Source of the DNA: Micrococcales bacterium UBA7469
GTDB taxonomy: Bacteria > Actinomycetota > Actinomycetes > Actinomycetales > Microbacteriaceae
Assembly: GCA_002479805.1 (NCBI GenBank)
Contig: DLPB01000021.1
Coordinates: 1-49,459, forward strand
Direction of reading: 5' to 3'
Length of the DNA stretch: 49,459 nt
Each line of letters begins with the position of its first letter. Position 1 is the first letter of the stretch. Both the position numbers and the translations under genes were made by a program. Of the stretch, positions 23,401 through 31,429 are shown one piece after another. The notes beneath the pieces were generated by a model. That model ran no database searches and was not told the origin of the DNA. It worked only from the letters and a program-made list of their open reading frames with translations.

Positions 23401-26400
23401 TGCGCACCGAATACATAACTGTTCCCTGGCTGGTATACGGTTCCTGAACCATCGGAGTTAATCGTCCAGCCGTTGAAGGTGTAGCCAGCCTTAACCAAGT
23501 TTCCGGTGTTGGACTTCACCGCCGCGCTTTGACTGATGTTGTAGTTTCCAGAGTCTGTCGGTGCGGTTCCGCTATCGGCACCAGTCACGGAATAGCTGAC
23601 TGAGTAATTGATTGCTGTCCATAGAGCGTAGAAAATAACCGGTGCTGAAATGGTTAGGCTACCGGAGTTCAGGACCTTGGTGGTTGCATCATTCTGCGTG
23701 GTGGACCAACCGTTGAAGGTGTAGCCGGTTCTCGCCAAAGTGTTTTGGCTTGCCAATGTGATCGCGGTGCCACCGGTTGTATAGGTGCCTGAGGTAACCG
23801 ACGGTGAACCGGTAGTTGCTCCGTTGACGTTATAGCTATAGCTGTATTGGCCGGCAGTCCAAAGTGCGTAGAGGGTCACCGACTGGGACGGAGTGTAGCT
23901 ACCGCTGATTCTGGTAGTTGCGTCGTCTTGCACAGAGCTCCAGCCACCGAATGTAAAGCCAGTCTTTGCCATGGTGCCAACCAGTGGCAGGGTGATTGCA
24001 CTGGAACTGAGAGTGAAGCTGTCGGTGGATCGCTCGGGTGCACCCTGTGAACCATTCCGGTCGTAAGTCACGATGTAAACCGGTAGCGGTCTTGTGATAC
24101 TCAAGGTGTAAGAACGAGTCGAGCCATCCTGAGCTGTCACAGCCACCGATACGGTGTTAGCTCCGTAGGAGAGATTGATTGCGTTCGATGAGCTGCCAGA
24201 TGAAACAGTTGTTCCGTTTACTTTGATCGCGGCAAACTGATTGTTGGCCGTTGGGGAGATGGTGATCGAAGCAACCGATGGGCTTACGGTGACTGAGTAA
24301 GTGGAGCGGGTACCTTGGAATGCCTCAGTCAAAACACCAGCGCTCAAAGAGATGCCTGCCAAGGTTGCATCAGCAGACAAGTCGTTTAGGTAGCGGAATT
24401 TGATGCTGATTACTGATTGGTAGCCGTCATACTGCAAGAACTCTTGACCCGGGGTGGCCTCATAGACGTAGTCTGACAGCGCTCCGCCGATAGCTGTTGG
24501 CACTCCGCGCTTTGCTCCATAAGGCCAAGGTCCGAAGAAAACCGTGTTCATCGAGGTGACGATGTTTGAGCCACTCACCACTGCGGTGCGGTTAGGGCTC
24601 TGCTTTATCGAGCGGTAATAAGGCCCTTCTTCCACGCCGATGATGAAGTAGGTGTTGGCCGGGATAACAACATCTTGGTTCGCAGTGGTCTCTTGGAAAT
24701 CCCCAGCGTTGTAGAAAGTGGTTGCCTGGCTACCAATGCGTACTGGGTTGGAGAAGCTGCCTAAGGTGTTGGTCACGTTACTGGTTGCGTACCACCAGTT
24801 CCATGAATTCGCACCGCCCGCGTAGCTATTGAGGCCCAAGCGATTCACACCATCCGCAGGTATACGAAGCTCGGTGTGGGCATAGTACAACTGCCAGATC
24901 AGATTGTTGCTAGCAGCTTTATCACTGTCCAAGACACCAGATCGGCTTGCGTATGAGTCGAAATAAGTGTTGGCAGACCAAGTTACCGAGGTTCCCAGGA
25001 ATCCAGCTTCGGTGTGCAGCGTCGGACCTAGTCGAGTAACAGTGACGGTATAAGAGGTAGAGGCGACTCCATTCGGTGCAGTCACGTGCACCGTTATAAC
25101 TGAAACTCCGACCGGGGTCGAAACCGTGATTGAGGTCGAGGTTGGCTGCAGCAAAGTGCCATTGACTCGGATCCTCGCACCGAACTCCGAGACTTCTGGC
25201 GAAACTGTAATGAATGCGCTGGTCGAGGGAACTGCGAGAGTGTAGTTACTGGTCCCAGAAGCAAAGCTAGGAGAAAGAGTTCCTGCGCTTACTGTTAGGG
25301 CAGTCAACGAAGAGTTTGTGGAAGTGTTCGCAAGATAGCGAACGATTACTCGACCGGATGCACCATTTGAACCATTGGCCTGGTTGTTACTGGCTGATCC
25401 CGCACCGCGACCACCGGCACCGCTGTTGGCGGCAGTTACCGAAGTTGTTGGGGAGTTACCGACACCACCGGCGCCACCGGCGCCGAAGATCTGTGAAATG
25501 CCGGAGATTGAGCTCGAGACACCAAGGCCAGCAACCCCTCGAGCAATACCGGTGCTAGTACCACCCGGTCCACCGGCACCACCACCGCCACCACCAGTGC
25601 CACCGCCGCCGCCGAGTGCTCCACCTTCAGCGCCAGCCGAATCAGTAGCCGCAGCTCCACCAGTGCCAGCCGTTCTTCCCGGTGACTTGTAGTCGCCGCG
25701 AGAACGGCTACCGCCATCGCCACCAAGGGCGAGGAATTTATTGACAATGGTCAAAAACAGTTCTGAGTTCTCACCCTTGGCACCGGCATTTTCGGGTGGA
25801 GAAGCCAGGCGGCTTGCGGTTCCACCGGCACCACCGGCACCGACGCGAATAGTCAGCTGAGAATGTCCGGAAACATCAAGTGGGCCGGTGAGCTTCACCT
25901 GGCCACCGCCACCACCACCGGCACCGCCGGCATCGTAGGCACCACCACCGCCACCACCGGCGGCAACAATGATTGCCTCAAGGCTGGAAACTCCTGAAGG
26001 AATTTGCCAGGCACAAGAGCCAGTGTTGGTGAAGTCCACCACCCAGTAAGGCTGCCCATCGATGTAGCGTCCAACCCGATTCGGTGAACATTCGCTGGAC
26101 CAAACTGGGTATAGAACCACATCGGAGTCAGTGATATAGCTCGAACCGAAATCGTAAAGATGGCTGCCGCCATCGGTCGTGGTCCAACCGGTTACACGGG
26201 CATTGGCCTTCGTAAAGTACTGATTTGCCGCAGATGCCGAAAAGAGAGTTGCGCTGACAGAAGGTTGCTTGACAATTACGCGATCCGAGCCGGAAGCTCC
26301 AGTCCCGGCGCGGAAAGTGATGTTAAAGCTGTTTGCCTGCCAAACCGGATAGAAGGTCACGTTGGCATCGGTGGCGTAGCTGGATCCAAGGTTGTGGGTC

Positions 26401-29400
26401 TTGCTGCCACCATCGGTTGTCGACCATCCGACTACCGAGTATCCGGTGCGGGTGAAACTTGCGTTTGCACTAGCGGTATTTGGAAGGACGTAGGACGCAG
26501 CCTGCGACTTGGTGTAGGTCAGCGTCGAGCCGGTCCCATTTACACCGGGTGCAAAGGTCAACGTGTAATCTGCAGTAAAACGCACGACCACCGTTCCGGA
26601 GCCACCGGAACCACAGCTCGAACCACCGGAACCAGTATTGGTTACACCTGCTCTGGTGGCCTGGTTTGTTGAGTCACAGGTTGTAACCCAGTCGCCGCCG
26701 ACGTTACCGCCACCGACAGCACCGCCAAGAAACGCAGCTCCACCACCTGCAACCTCAATGCCGAATCGAGTGAGTGATGCGCCGCCATTCTGGTCCGTTG
26801 CAGCGCCTCCGGCACCACCTCCGCCACCAGGCGCACCTTGACAGTTGGTCGAGCCGGCCGCGCTGGCACCTGAATTCGCGAAGTAGTTAAAGCCCGAATA
26901 GTTGGGGTTAGCGCCAGCAGCTGCACCTGCCCGAGCTGTACAAGCAGCTCCACCACCACCAGATCCACCACTCGTAGCGGCAAGAGGAGTCGGTGTTCCA
27001 CCCGCACCAGAGCCTCCACCATCAGCAATAAAGCTGCCAAAGCGGCTGGCTGCACCCTTGGTTCCAGTATTACCAGTGACAAGTTCGCTGACCAGAGTGA
27101 AAGTTCCACCAGTGCCGACTTGCACCAGAGTGGCAGCACCCGGGCTTACCGAGAACGGTTGTGAGCTAACTAGAACTGCACCGGCGCCACCACCACCGGC
27201 TAGGCCATAGTAGGAACCAGCACCGCCACCACCGACAATCATCACATCCGCTGCAGTTACGCCCTGCGGTACAACCCAGCCACAAGTGCCGGTGCTGTTG
27301 AAGCGAACTTGGGTATAGGTTCTGCCGGATACTCCATAGGTTGCCGAAGTCGGGTCAGAGGTGCCGGTAGCGACAAAGGTTGTTGTCGTTGCGGTACACG
27401 CATTCACCCAAATGGCATAAAGCGTGATACCAGAGGTTGCACTTGGTGAATAAGGCCAGGTTTCAATTCGATTTGCTAGATCGCCATTATTGGAAGTTTC
27501 AGTTGTCGACCAGCCACCAAATACCACTCCGGACTTGGTTGGATCGGCTGGCTTCTGAAGCGCCCCTCCCGTGAAGAACGAAGTGTCAGCAATAGTCGAG
27601 CCGCCATTCACATCCCATGAGACGGTGTTGGAATTTGGACTCCAGGAGGCTGTAAGAGTGCTGGTGCCACTTGGTGCCAGGTAAAGCGAACCCGGTGAAA
27701 CGGTGCTTACACCATTACCCCAGCCGGTCAGGGTGTATCCGGCTCTGGTCACGCTTCCGACACTTGGAACCCTGATTCTTCCGGAGGTAGTAACTGAGGC
27801 TGGATCCGCGTTACCACCGGCACGGTTGAACTGCACCACGTTATACGGAACCGCCCCCAGCTCACTTGGCGTGAAAGCACCCTGGAAAAAGCGGATCGAG
27901 CGGATCTTGCCCTCAAACTGAGCATCCGCGGTCCAGTTGCTCTTACCAATGAAGTTGTTGGTGACTGTGACATCTGGTAGCAGCGCAAAACTGACACTGG
28001 AACCAGGCGATCCGCCATTACCAACGCTGACGGTTTGTTGGCTCTCGTTTTTCCAGATGGTGCATCTGGAGCCATCCAGCCTCACTGTCCAACGTGCCAT
28101 TCCAGCTGTGAGCAGGCCAGTTGTGGTTCGACATTCCGAAAGCACAACTCCGTCACCCCAGAGACCGACAAACAACTCATTGGTGACGTCGTACCTACTG
28201 ACGAAGAAGTTGTACCGCTCGCCCACGGTCGAGGTTCGCATTTGGCCGAAGTCAAGAAGTCGCTCCCAATTGTTTGCGGAGCCAAAGTCGGCTTCGAAAT
28301 CAACTGTTATGCCACCGGACCTGAATCCGGAATAAGAGAAGTCACCGACATCGATGTAGCTGCCGTTGGCGTTGGTGCCGCCGGGGAATGAGAAGGCTCT
28401 GGTTGCACTATCCAACGCGATAGCTCCACCAGCCTGATTGACGATGGTTCCGTTGACCGCCATCGAGCCCAAGTTGGTCACCGCGAGTGGGCTGGTGCTT
28501 GCTGCGTCATAAGAAGTGGCATCGGTTGAGTTGTAGTGCAATCGCAGATAGGCAGCCGGATCGCGCAGAGTTGTGAAAGAGGCAACGGTTGCGACATCTC
28601 CGCCACCATTGTTGTTCACAGCTCGAATTCTGACGTTGCTGTAGGTGGTTTCTGCCGTCAAGCCAGTGATGATGATTGGGCTGACAGTCTGCGATGCGGA
28701 GATCCAGGTGGTTCCGCCATTCAGCGAATACTGGTAGCCGTTGATTGCGCCCGGGGTGTAACCAGGTCCTCCAGGCACATAGCTTGGAGCGGTAAAAGAA
28801 ATCTTTACGCTGCTGGTAGAAATTTCAGAGTTTGTTAGCGAAGTAGGTGCACTTGGGACGATCGAGTAGCGCAGGACGATTACTCCAGAACCACCATCGC
28901 CACCTTCGGGACCCGATGCCGTTCCCGCTGGAATGTCATCAAACCCAGAACCACCACCGCCGCCGCCAGTGTTAGCCGAGCCGTTGTTTCCGGTGCTCTG
29001 AGTCTTGGTTCCATTCGCGCCACCACCAATTCCACCGGGGCCACCAGAAAGACCATCGGCACCCATACCACCACCGCCGCCGCCGCCGAAGTAGACCTGA
29101 CCACCTGAAATCTGTCCTACGCCCAGGGCGGTTGCAACCTCGGGGGTAATCCAAGAAATGGCCTTACCCGCACCACCTGCACCACCTATTGCAACCGAAG
29201 CATTTCCAGTTCCAAAATCTGTGTAGGCGGTGCCATTGGCGGTTGGCTGCGCACCCGCCGAACCGGCACCACCACCGCCACCACCGGCCCAGTAGTCCAG
29301 ACCATCATTGCTTTCACGCGCTCCGGAAGCGCCAGCGTAACCACCGGTGAAGTTACCCAGGTTGGTGCCGGTGAGGGTACTGACCGCTTGCGATTGTGGT

Positions 29401-29996
29401 TGACCAGCAGTTTGGTTCCAGCCAGCGCCACCACCGGAACCACCGTTCACATCGGTTGTCGTGCCGTTGACACCAGCTCCACCACCAAGGGCTCTAATGC
29501 CAGCGAATTGAGAATAGAAACCCTTGCTTCCCAAATAAGAAGTGGGAGCGCCAACGGCACCGGCACCACCGCGTCCAACCACAGCGTTGATACCCGCGAT
29601 TGGAATTGGGTGGTTCATAAACTCCATGACCGCGCCTGAACCGCCACCACCACCGTGGCGAGATCCACCGCCGCCACCGCCGCCGACAACCAAGGCGTCA
29701 ACCTGAGTAACACCACTTGGGTTGTTCCAGGAGTTGTCTTGGATTCCGTCGGCTTCGTTGACGTATTTGAAGGCGATGTAGCAATATGTGCCGGACTGCA
29801 CCACGGTCACGCCGGCGTCAGAGCTAGTGCTCTGCTCACATGGCGATGTGCCTATTGCATTCGCCGGTAGTGGCAAGAATCCACCCAGGGCCATACTCAG
29901 CGAAAGTAGGCCGGAAATAACCGATCTGGACGCGCGACGCTCAGCCTCGCGAGAGCTGTTTCGCTCTGCCGAGTGCCAAGGTGACAATACGCCCAT
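20490..29996 (-). CDS. Giant secreted repeat protein: glycine-rich modules, LamG-like, Fn3, cadherin-like and 14 InlB-like repeats
   Basis: One 3168-residue frame. Residues 1-47 are a signal peptide ending in PANA. Three Cys-flanked glycine-rich modules lie at about 100-376, 900-1135 and 1330-1552, each entered by a strand ending in VGGGGG or similar. Fn3 domains lie near 377-480 and 2829-2908; a LamG-like domain near 490-730; cadherin-like beta-sandwich repeats near 1560-1640 and 1869-1978. Fourteen InlB/Listeria-Bacteroides-type repeats end in LYALW-like motifs, nine of them in one run at about 1980-2700. An IPT-like stretch precedes a C-terminal module (about 3105-3168) shared with the protein at 9026-9697. 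No LPxTG signal is seen. An adhesin or surface-layer role is inferred. No ribosome site precedes the ATG, but TAGATT lies 9 nt upstream, so the message may be leaderless. Confidence 0.9.
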   Translation of the reverse strand: MGVLSPWHSAERNSSREAERRASRSVISGLLSLSMALGGFLPLPANAIGTSPCEQSTSSDAGVTVVQSGTYCYIAFKYVNEADGIQDNSWNNPSGVTQVDALVVGGGGGGGSRHGGGGGSGAVMEFMNHPIPIAGINAVVGRGGAGAVGAPTSYLGSKGFYSQFAGIRALGGGAGVNGTTTDVNGGSGGGAGWNQTAGQPQSQAVSTLTGTNLGNFTGGYAGASGARESNDGLDYWAGGGGGGAGSAGAQPTANGTAYTDFGTGNASVAIGGAGGAGKAISWITPEVATALGVGQISGGQVYFGGGGGGGMGADGLSGGPGGIGGGANGTKTQSTGNNGSANTGGGGGGSGFDDIPAGTASGPEGGDGGSGVIVLRYSIVPSAPTSLTNSEISTSSVKISFTAPSYVPGGPGYTPGAINGYQYSLNGGTTWISASQTVSPIIITGLTAETTYSNVRIRAVNNNGGGDVATVASFTTLRDPAAYLRLHYNSTDATSYDAASTSPLAVTNLGSMAVNGTIVNQAGGAIALDSATRAFSFPGGTNANGSYIDVGDFSYSGFRSGGITVDFEADFGSANNWERLLDFGQMRTSTVGERYNFFVSRYDVTNELFVGLWGDGVVLSECRTTTGLLTAGMARWTVRLDGSRCTIWKNESQQTVSVGNGGSPGSSVSFALLPDVTVTNNFIGKSNWTADAQFEGKIRSIRFFQGAFTPSELGAVPYNVVQFNRAGGNADPASVTTSGRIRVPSVGSVTRAGYTLTGWGNGVSTVSPGSLYLAPSGTSTLTASWSPNSNTVSWDVNGGSTIADTSFFTGGALQKPADPTKSGVVFGGWSTTETSNNGDLANRIETWPYSPSATSGITLYAIWVNACTATTTTFVATGTSDPTSATYGVSGRTYTQVRFNSTGTCGWVVPQGVTAADVMIVGGGGAGSYYGLAGGGGAGAVLVSSQPFSVSPGAATLVQVGTGGTFTLVSELVTGNTGTKGAASRFGSFIADGGGSGAGGTPTPLAATSGGSGGGGAACTARAGAAAGANPNYSGFNYFANSGASAAGSTNCQGAPGGGGGAGGAATDQNGGASLTRFGIEVAGGGAAFLGGAVGGGNVGGDWVTTCDSTNQATRAGVTNTGSGGSSCGSGGSGTVVVRFTADYTLTFAPGVNGTGSTLTYTKSQAASYVLPNTASANASFTRTGYSVVGWSTTDGGSKTHNLGSSYATDANVTFYPVWQANSFNITFRAGTGASGSDRVIVKQPSVSATLFSASAANQYFTKANARVTGWTTTDGGSHLYDFGSSYITDSDVVLYPVWSSECSPNRVGRYIDGQPYWVVDFTNTGSCAWQIPSGVSSLEAIIVAAGGGGGGAYDAGGAGGGGGGQVKLTGPLDVSGHSQLTIRVGAGGAGGTASRLASPPENAGAKGENSELFLTIVNKFLALGGDGGSRSRGDYKSPGRTAGTGGAAATDSAGAEGGALGGGGGTGGGGGGAGGPGGTSTGIARGVAGLGVSSSISGISQIFGAGGAGGVGNSPTTSVTAANSGAGGRGAGSASNNQANGSNGASGRVIVRYLANTSTNSSLTALTVSAGTLSPSFASGTSNYTLAVPSTSAFITVSPEVSEFGARIRVNGTLLQPTSTSITVSTPVGVSVITVHVTAPNGVASTSYTVTVTRLGPTLHTEAGFLGTSVTWSANTYFDSYASRSGVLDSDKAASNNLIWQLYYAHTELRIPADGVNRLGLNSYAGGANSWNWWYATSNVTNTLGSFSNPVRIGSQATTFYNAGDFQETTANQDVVIPANTYFIIGVEEGPYYRSIKQSPNRTAVVSGSNIVTSMNTVFFGPWPYGAKRGVPTAIGGALSDYVYEATPGQEFLQYDGYQSVISIKFRYLNDLSADATLAGISLSAGVLTEAFQGTRSTYSVTVSPSVASITISPTANNQFAAIKVNGTTVSSGSSSNAINLSYGANTVSVAVTAQDGSTRSYTLSITRPLPVYIVTYDRNGSQGAPERSTDSFTLSSSAITLPLVGTMAKTGFTFGGWSSVQDDATTRISGSYTPSQSVTLYALWTAGQYSYSYNVNGATTGSPSVTSGTYTTGGTAITLASQNTLARTGYTFNGWSTTQNDATTKVLNSGSLTISAPVIFYALWTAINYSVSYSVTGADSGTAPTDSGNYNISQSAAVKSNTGNLVKAGYTFNGWTINSDGSGTVYQPGNSYVFGAQNVTFYPKFTPNTYVITYNTNGATGAPAGGITTSYTTGDAGISLANVGTMEKTGYDFSGWSANPTGTAHSGPYTTNANVTLYAIWTLKDISVTYARGSIGATALSSNEIATFPQNTSGKYNARITLSPTVSSTITFGGNSYQFFGWSDGNSTFRALDGFTLTENAPTFTAQWVRLYAVRYALNGGTGIVTIDSECQGVDYTCLANDVITLSAAPNRAGYTFTGWKDQSNNSYQAGDSFTVTDSKYLLYAQWQAIDYTMTFDSAGGDNLPSSLSRTIGQSFAMPNPGSRVGYDFAGWSDGSLSFGNGVTYNVGVGDQTFTAQWTPKTYLVTYNWNGGSKLSGAAVATASYTVGNAALSLPTGSNYGRDGYVFDGWSLTDGGAKLASPHTPGATQMLYARWLDGSYELNYNAKGGSVARSRDFVSRSASISLPTPTRAGFHFDGWYEDSALTTRAVSLGNPYTPSASRTLYAKWTQNSLAGINPAHINTLATITITGAHSWSGNHGLSGTGASLSVPNGALDNGTVLSVSFIDDLTRPRNLIDSSFAYYTSVVVHWLKGTGDLATVPETAAGKSISLTLINPNIKVGSKVFMIVNGVATEVATATVDGQVVIEMTQDPEFVIAATAPNAPTNVIATAGNTSASISWTAPVSGGSDILSYTVTATNGGASCNTTTLSCVVTGLTNGSTYSFTVTATNAIGTSASSSNSVVVTPALATFTVQFDSNGGSAISSSSFVQSGTIAQPANPAKPGFTFVGWSRVLNDASTQVSFPFTPSVYQNLTLYALWAAAVVPTQPAPVVSVSPEVPNIPVASKPVVFEPTKELVWSSNTVRQIVLNGTRLNFVKSIFIDGKKVQILRKLPNKLVLKLPALKAGSYALDINYGNGKVQTRQFVRLVEEPIDKVNVGSFDGKVVLYVRGFKGERISAKVGDHWIVILSASGDLSRVVIPVGLGYELNVALYVNRKRIGEIYLLTH

Positions 29997-30005
29997 AATG
30001 CACTA

Positions 30006-30011
30006 AATCTA
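30006..30011 (-). promoter_or_regulatory. Candidate -10 element for a leaderless giant-protein transcript
   Basis: Minus-strand TAGATT at 30011-30006 ends 9 nt before the ATG at 29996, and no Shine-Dalgarno sequence is present. This spacing would start the RNA at or next to the start codon. The hexamer match is ordinary, so confidence is low. Confidence 0.3.
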
Positions 30012-30136
30012 AGCCATGGGCTTCGGAGCTAATCTTCAAAGCTTGGGTTATCCGAAGGTGCAGAAAGCCAATTTTTCAAACCAAAATGGGAGTGAATCCG
30101 TGGGTTTTCCGAATGCCCATAATTGCAGGCTGTGCG

Positions 30137-30592
30137 CTACCTGCTCAGCCCAGATCTGGCACTCGAATACATTTCGCTGAAGCGCACAGGATCAAACCGC
30201 GATACTGCCCAGGCCAGAGTTTCGAGATCGGCCTTTTCCAAAGATGTGAACCTAACGCAAGACTTTCCCATGTCCAAGCGTTTGCCACTGTTTGCCCAGC
30301 GCAACTGAAATTCGCTGGTCAGCTCCTTGGACGCATAGATGGCGGATAGATAAAAAGAGATGTGGTTCTTCTGGCTAGCCAGCGCAACTGCAGCTAAGGG
30401 CTGGTCGTTATAGGTTGGGCCAGAGACCTCGAGCGGTACTTGAAAAACAATCATTCCCCAGGCCATGGTCTCAATAAAACCCGCCGGCAGATTGTCTCGA
30501 ATTAGCTCCAAAAGCCGACTAATCTCCGATCTTCTGGGTTCTGCGAGTTCGGCAAGATACTGCTCAATGGTTACAGCGTTAGACGAGACCAT
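30137..30592 (-). CDS. DUF1801 (YdhG-like) protein
   Basis: ATG 30592 with a GGAGGGT ribosome site gives a 151-residue protein. The layout fits DUF1801: VTIEQYLAELAEPRRSEISRLLELIRDNLP at the N-terminus, ETMAWGMIVFQ, a central ISFYLSAIYAS and a C-terminal GKSCVRFTSLEKADLETLAWAV. Function is unknown; some relatives are annotated as iron-chaperone-like. A longer reading through the terminator and tRNA-like repeat upstream is not real. It lies just outside the tRNA-Arg island boundary. Confidence 0.85.
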   Translation of the reverse strand: MVSSNAVTIEQYLAELAEPRRSEISRLLELIRDNLPAGFIETMAWGMIVFQVPLEVSGPTYNDQPLAAVALASQKNHISFYLSAIYASKELTSEFQLRWANSGKRLDMGKSCVRFTSLEKADLETLAWAVSRFDPVRFSEMYSSARSGLSR

Positions 30593-30640
30593 GACCCTCC
30601 GACTTCGAAGAGACTTCAAGCTAGCAGAAGGGGAAAAGAA

Positions 30641-30675
30641 AAAACCCGAGAAGTTGTGAAGTCTTCTCGGGTTTT
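30641..30675 (-). terminator. Intrinsic terminator after the tRNA-Arg 3' half copy
   Basis: Arms 30641-30653 and 30663-30675 (core CCCGAGAAG/CTTCTCGGG) form a 13-bp stem with a 9-nt loop. On the minus strand a T-rich run (GGGTTTTTTCTTTTCC) follows. It was probably the original terminator of tRNA-Arg before island insertion. Confidence 0.8.
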
Positions 30676-30719
30676 GTGCGCTTGGAGGGACTCGAACCCC
30701 CAACCTTCTGATCCGTAGT
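30676..30719. repeat. 44-bp direct repeat, outer att-like copy (tRNA-Arg 3' half)
   Basis: Identical over 44 bp to 44230-44273. It covers tRNA-Arg from the anticodon loop to one base past the discriminator. Anticodon-loop-to-3'-end identity segments are typical crossover sites of tyrosine-recombinase elements. On its own it is not a functional tRNA, because the bases following 30719 do not continue the anticodon stem. Confidence 0.9.
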
Positions 30720-30804
30720 TATGTTGCAATACCTCTATATGGAGCCTGAGTGGCAATGTACCCCAGTATTTTATTAGTCAAGCCACCCTTTGCAGATATG
30801 CCCA

Positions 30805-30873
30805 TTTCCGTCCGTTTCCGTCCGTTGAACGGAATTTAAACGGATTGTGGCTCCCAGGGAATGCACGGATTGT
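30805..30873. repeat. Short repeats inside the island end, possible recombinase arm sites
   Basis: TTTCCGTCCG occurs twice in tandem (30805-30814, 30815-30824) and is followed by CCGTTGAACGG. ACGGATTGT occurs at 30840-30848 and again at 30865-30873. They lie 85-155 bp inside the outer repeat, where arm-type or excisionase sites are found in known elements. Confidence 0.5.
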
Positions 30874-30878
30874 CGAGT

Positions 30879-30884
30879 TAGAAT
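30879..30884 (+). promoter_or_regulatory. -10 element for a leaderless copper-operon transcript
   Basis: TAGAAT at 30879-30884 is followed after 6 nt by the ATG at 30891, with no ribosome site between. This is the spacing expected when transcription starts at the A of ATG. No good -35 is visible. Confidence 0.45.
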
Positions 30885-30890
30885 TCGATT

Positions 30891-31355
30891 ATGGTTCAGC
30901 CTTCTTCAGTTAAGCGCTGGGCGGCACTTCTATTAGTTGCCACCCTAGTTGGGTTTGCACCTGTTTTCCACGCCCTTTGCATCGCCCCTATGAGCGACGC
31001 CCACGGGTCATCGATGTCACACACCATGGCTGACGGCACAACGTTTACAGCACCCTCAATCGACCGAATGGATGAATCGCACTCGGTCGAATTAGCTACT
31101 CAGGCTGCTTCGAGTGCAGAGATTGTTACCTCTGCGCAGAAAGTTTTCCTCGGCGATTCAAAAGGGCAAGGTGGAAACCTAATCACCATCGGGCCTTTGA
31201 TTGCGTATCTGCTTCTCGGCATTCTCCTGTTGGTAATGCGCCGGCGGTTGATTACTGTTGCACGCCAGGCTAGGCAGATAATTCGCCCCTCCGCCTTTGC
31301 GCTTCGTGAACCCGCCTCGGTAAACCTCGTTGCCTTAGGCATTAGCCGAACATAA
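30891..31355 (+). CDS. Membrane protein with Met/His-rich external loop, copper locus
   Basis: The 154-residue protein has an N-terminal hydrophobic segment (about 9-30), an external stretch rich in Met, His and Asp (APMSDAHGSSMSHTMADG), and a second membrane segment near residues 98-117 followed by an Arg-rich cytoplasmic tail. I cannot name the family. Its place before a DUF305 lipoprotein and a multicopper oxidase, and the metal-friendly residues, suggest a role in copper handling at the cell surface. It is the first gene inside the tRNA-bounded island. The start lacks a ribosome site and is probably leaderless. Confidence 0.65.
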   Translation: MVQPSSVKRWAALLLVATLVGFAPVFHALCIAPMSDAHGSSMSHTMADGTTFTAPSIDRMDESHSVELATQAASSAEIVTSAQKVFLGDSKGQGGNLITIGPLIAYLLLGILLLVMRRRLITVARQARQIIRPSAFALREPASVNLVALGISRT

Positions 31356-31387
31356 ATTCCAATCGCATTCGATAGCGCTGCGCGCTG

Positions 31388-31408
31388 AATTTTGTAATAC
31401 CCAAAATT
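31388..31408. promoter_or_regulatory. Inverted repeat upstream of the DUF305 gene
   Basis: AATTTTG (31388-31394) and CAAAATT (31402-31408) form a perfect 7-bp dyad around a 7-nt spacer, 21 nt before the DUF305 start. It could be an operator or a weak attenuator hairpin; it does not match the CsoR box seen at 36315-36331. Confidence 0.4.
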
Positions 31409-31429
31409 TTTGAATACGTAAGGAAAAAA

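Noticed and set aside
25316..27210. Long plus-strand Pro/Ala-rich open frames opposite the giant gene
   Set aside because: They are the complement of the GGC/GGT glycine codons of the glycine-rich modules; no ribosome sites and no protein-like domain pattern.
20490..29996. Arg/His/Pro-rich antisense frames throughout the giant gene
   Set aside because: They follow the codon bias of the real minus-strand frame and have no recognisable features.
30677..30719. A second tRNA-Arg gene
   Set aside because: Only the 3' half from the anticodon loop is present; the following bases do not form an anticodon stem, D-arm or acceptor 5' strand.
30720..30890. Remnant of an integrase gene next to the outer repeat
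   Set aside because: No frame in this 171-nt stretch shows recombinase motifs; only short repeats and a -10 element are seen.
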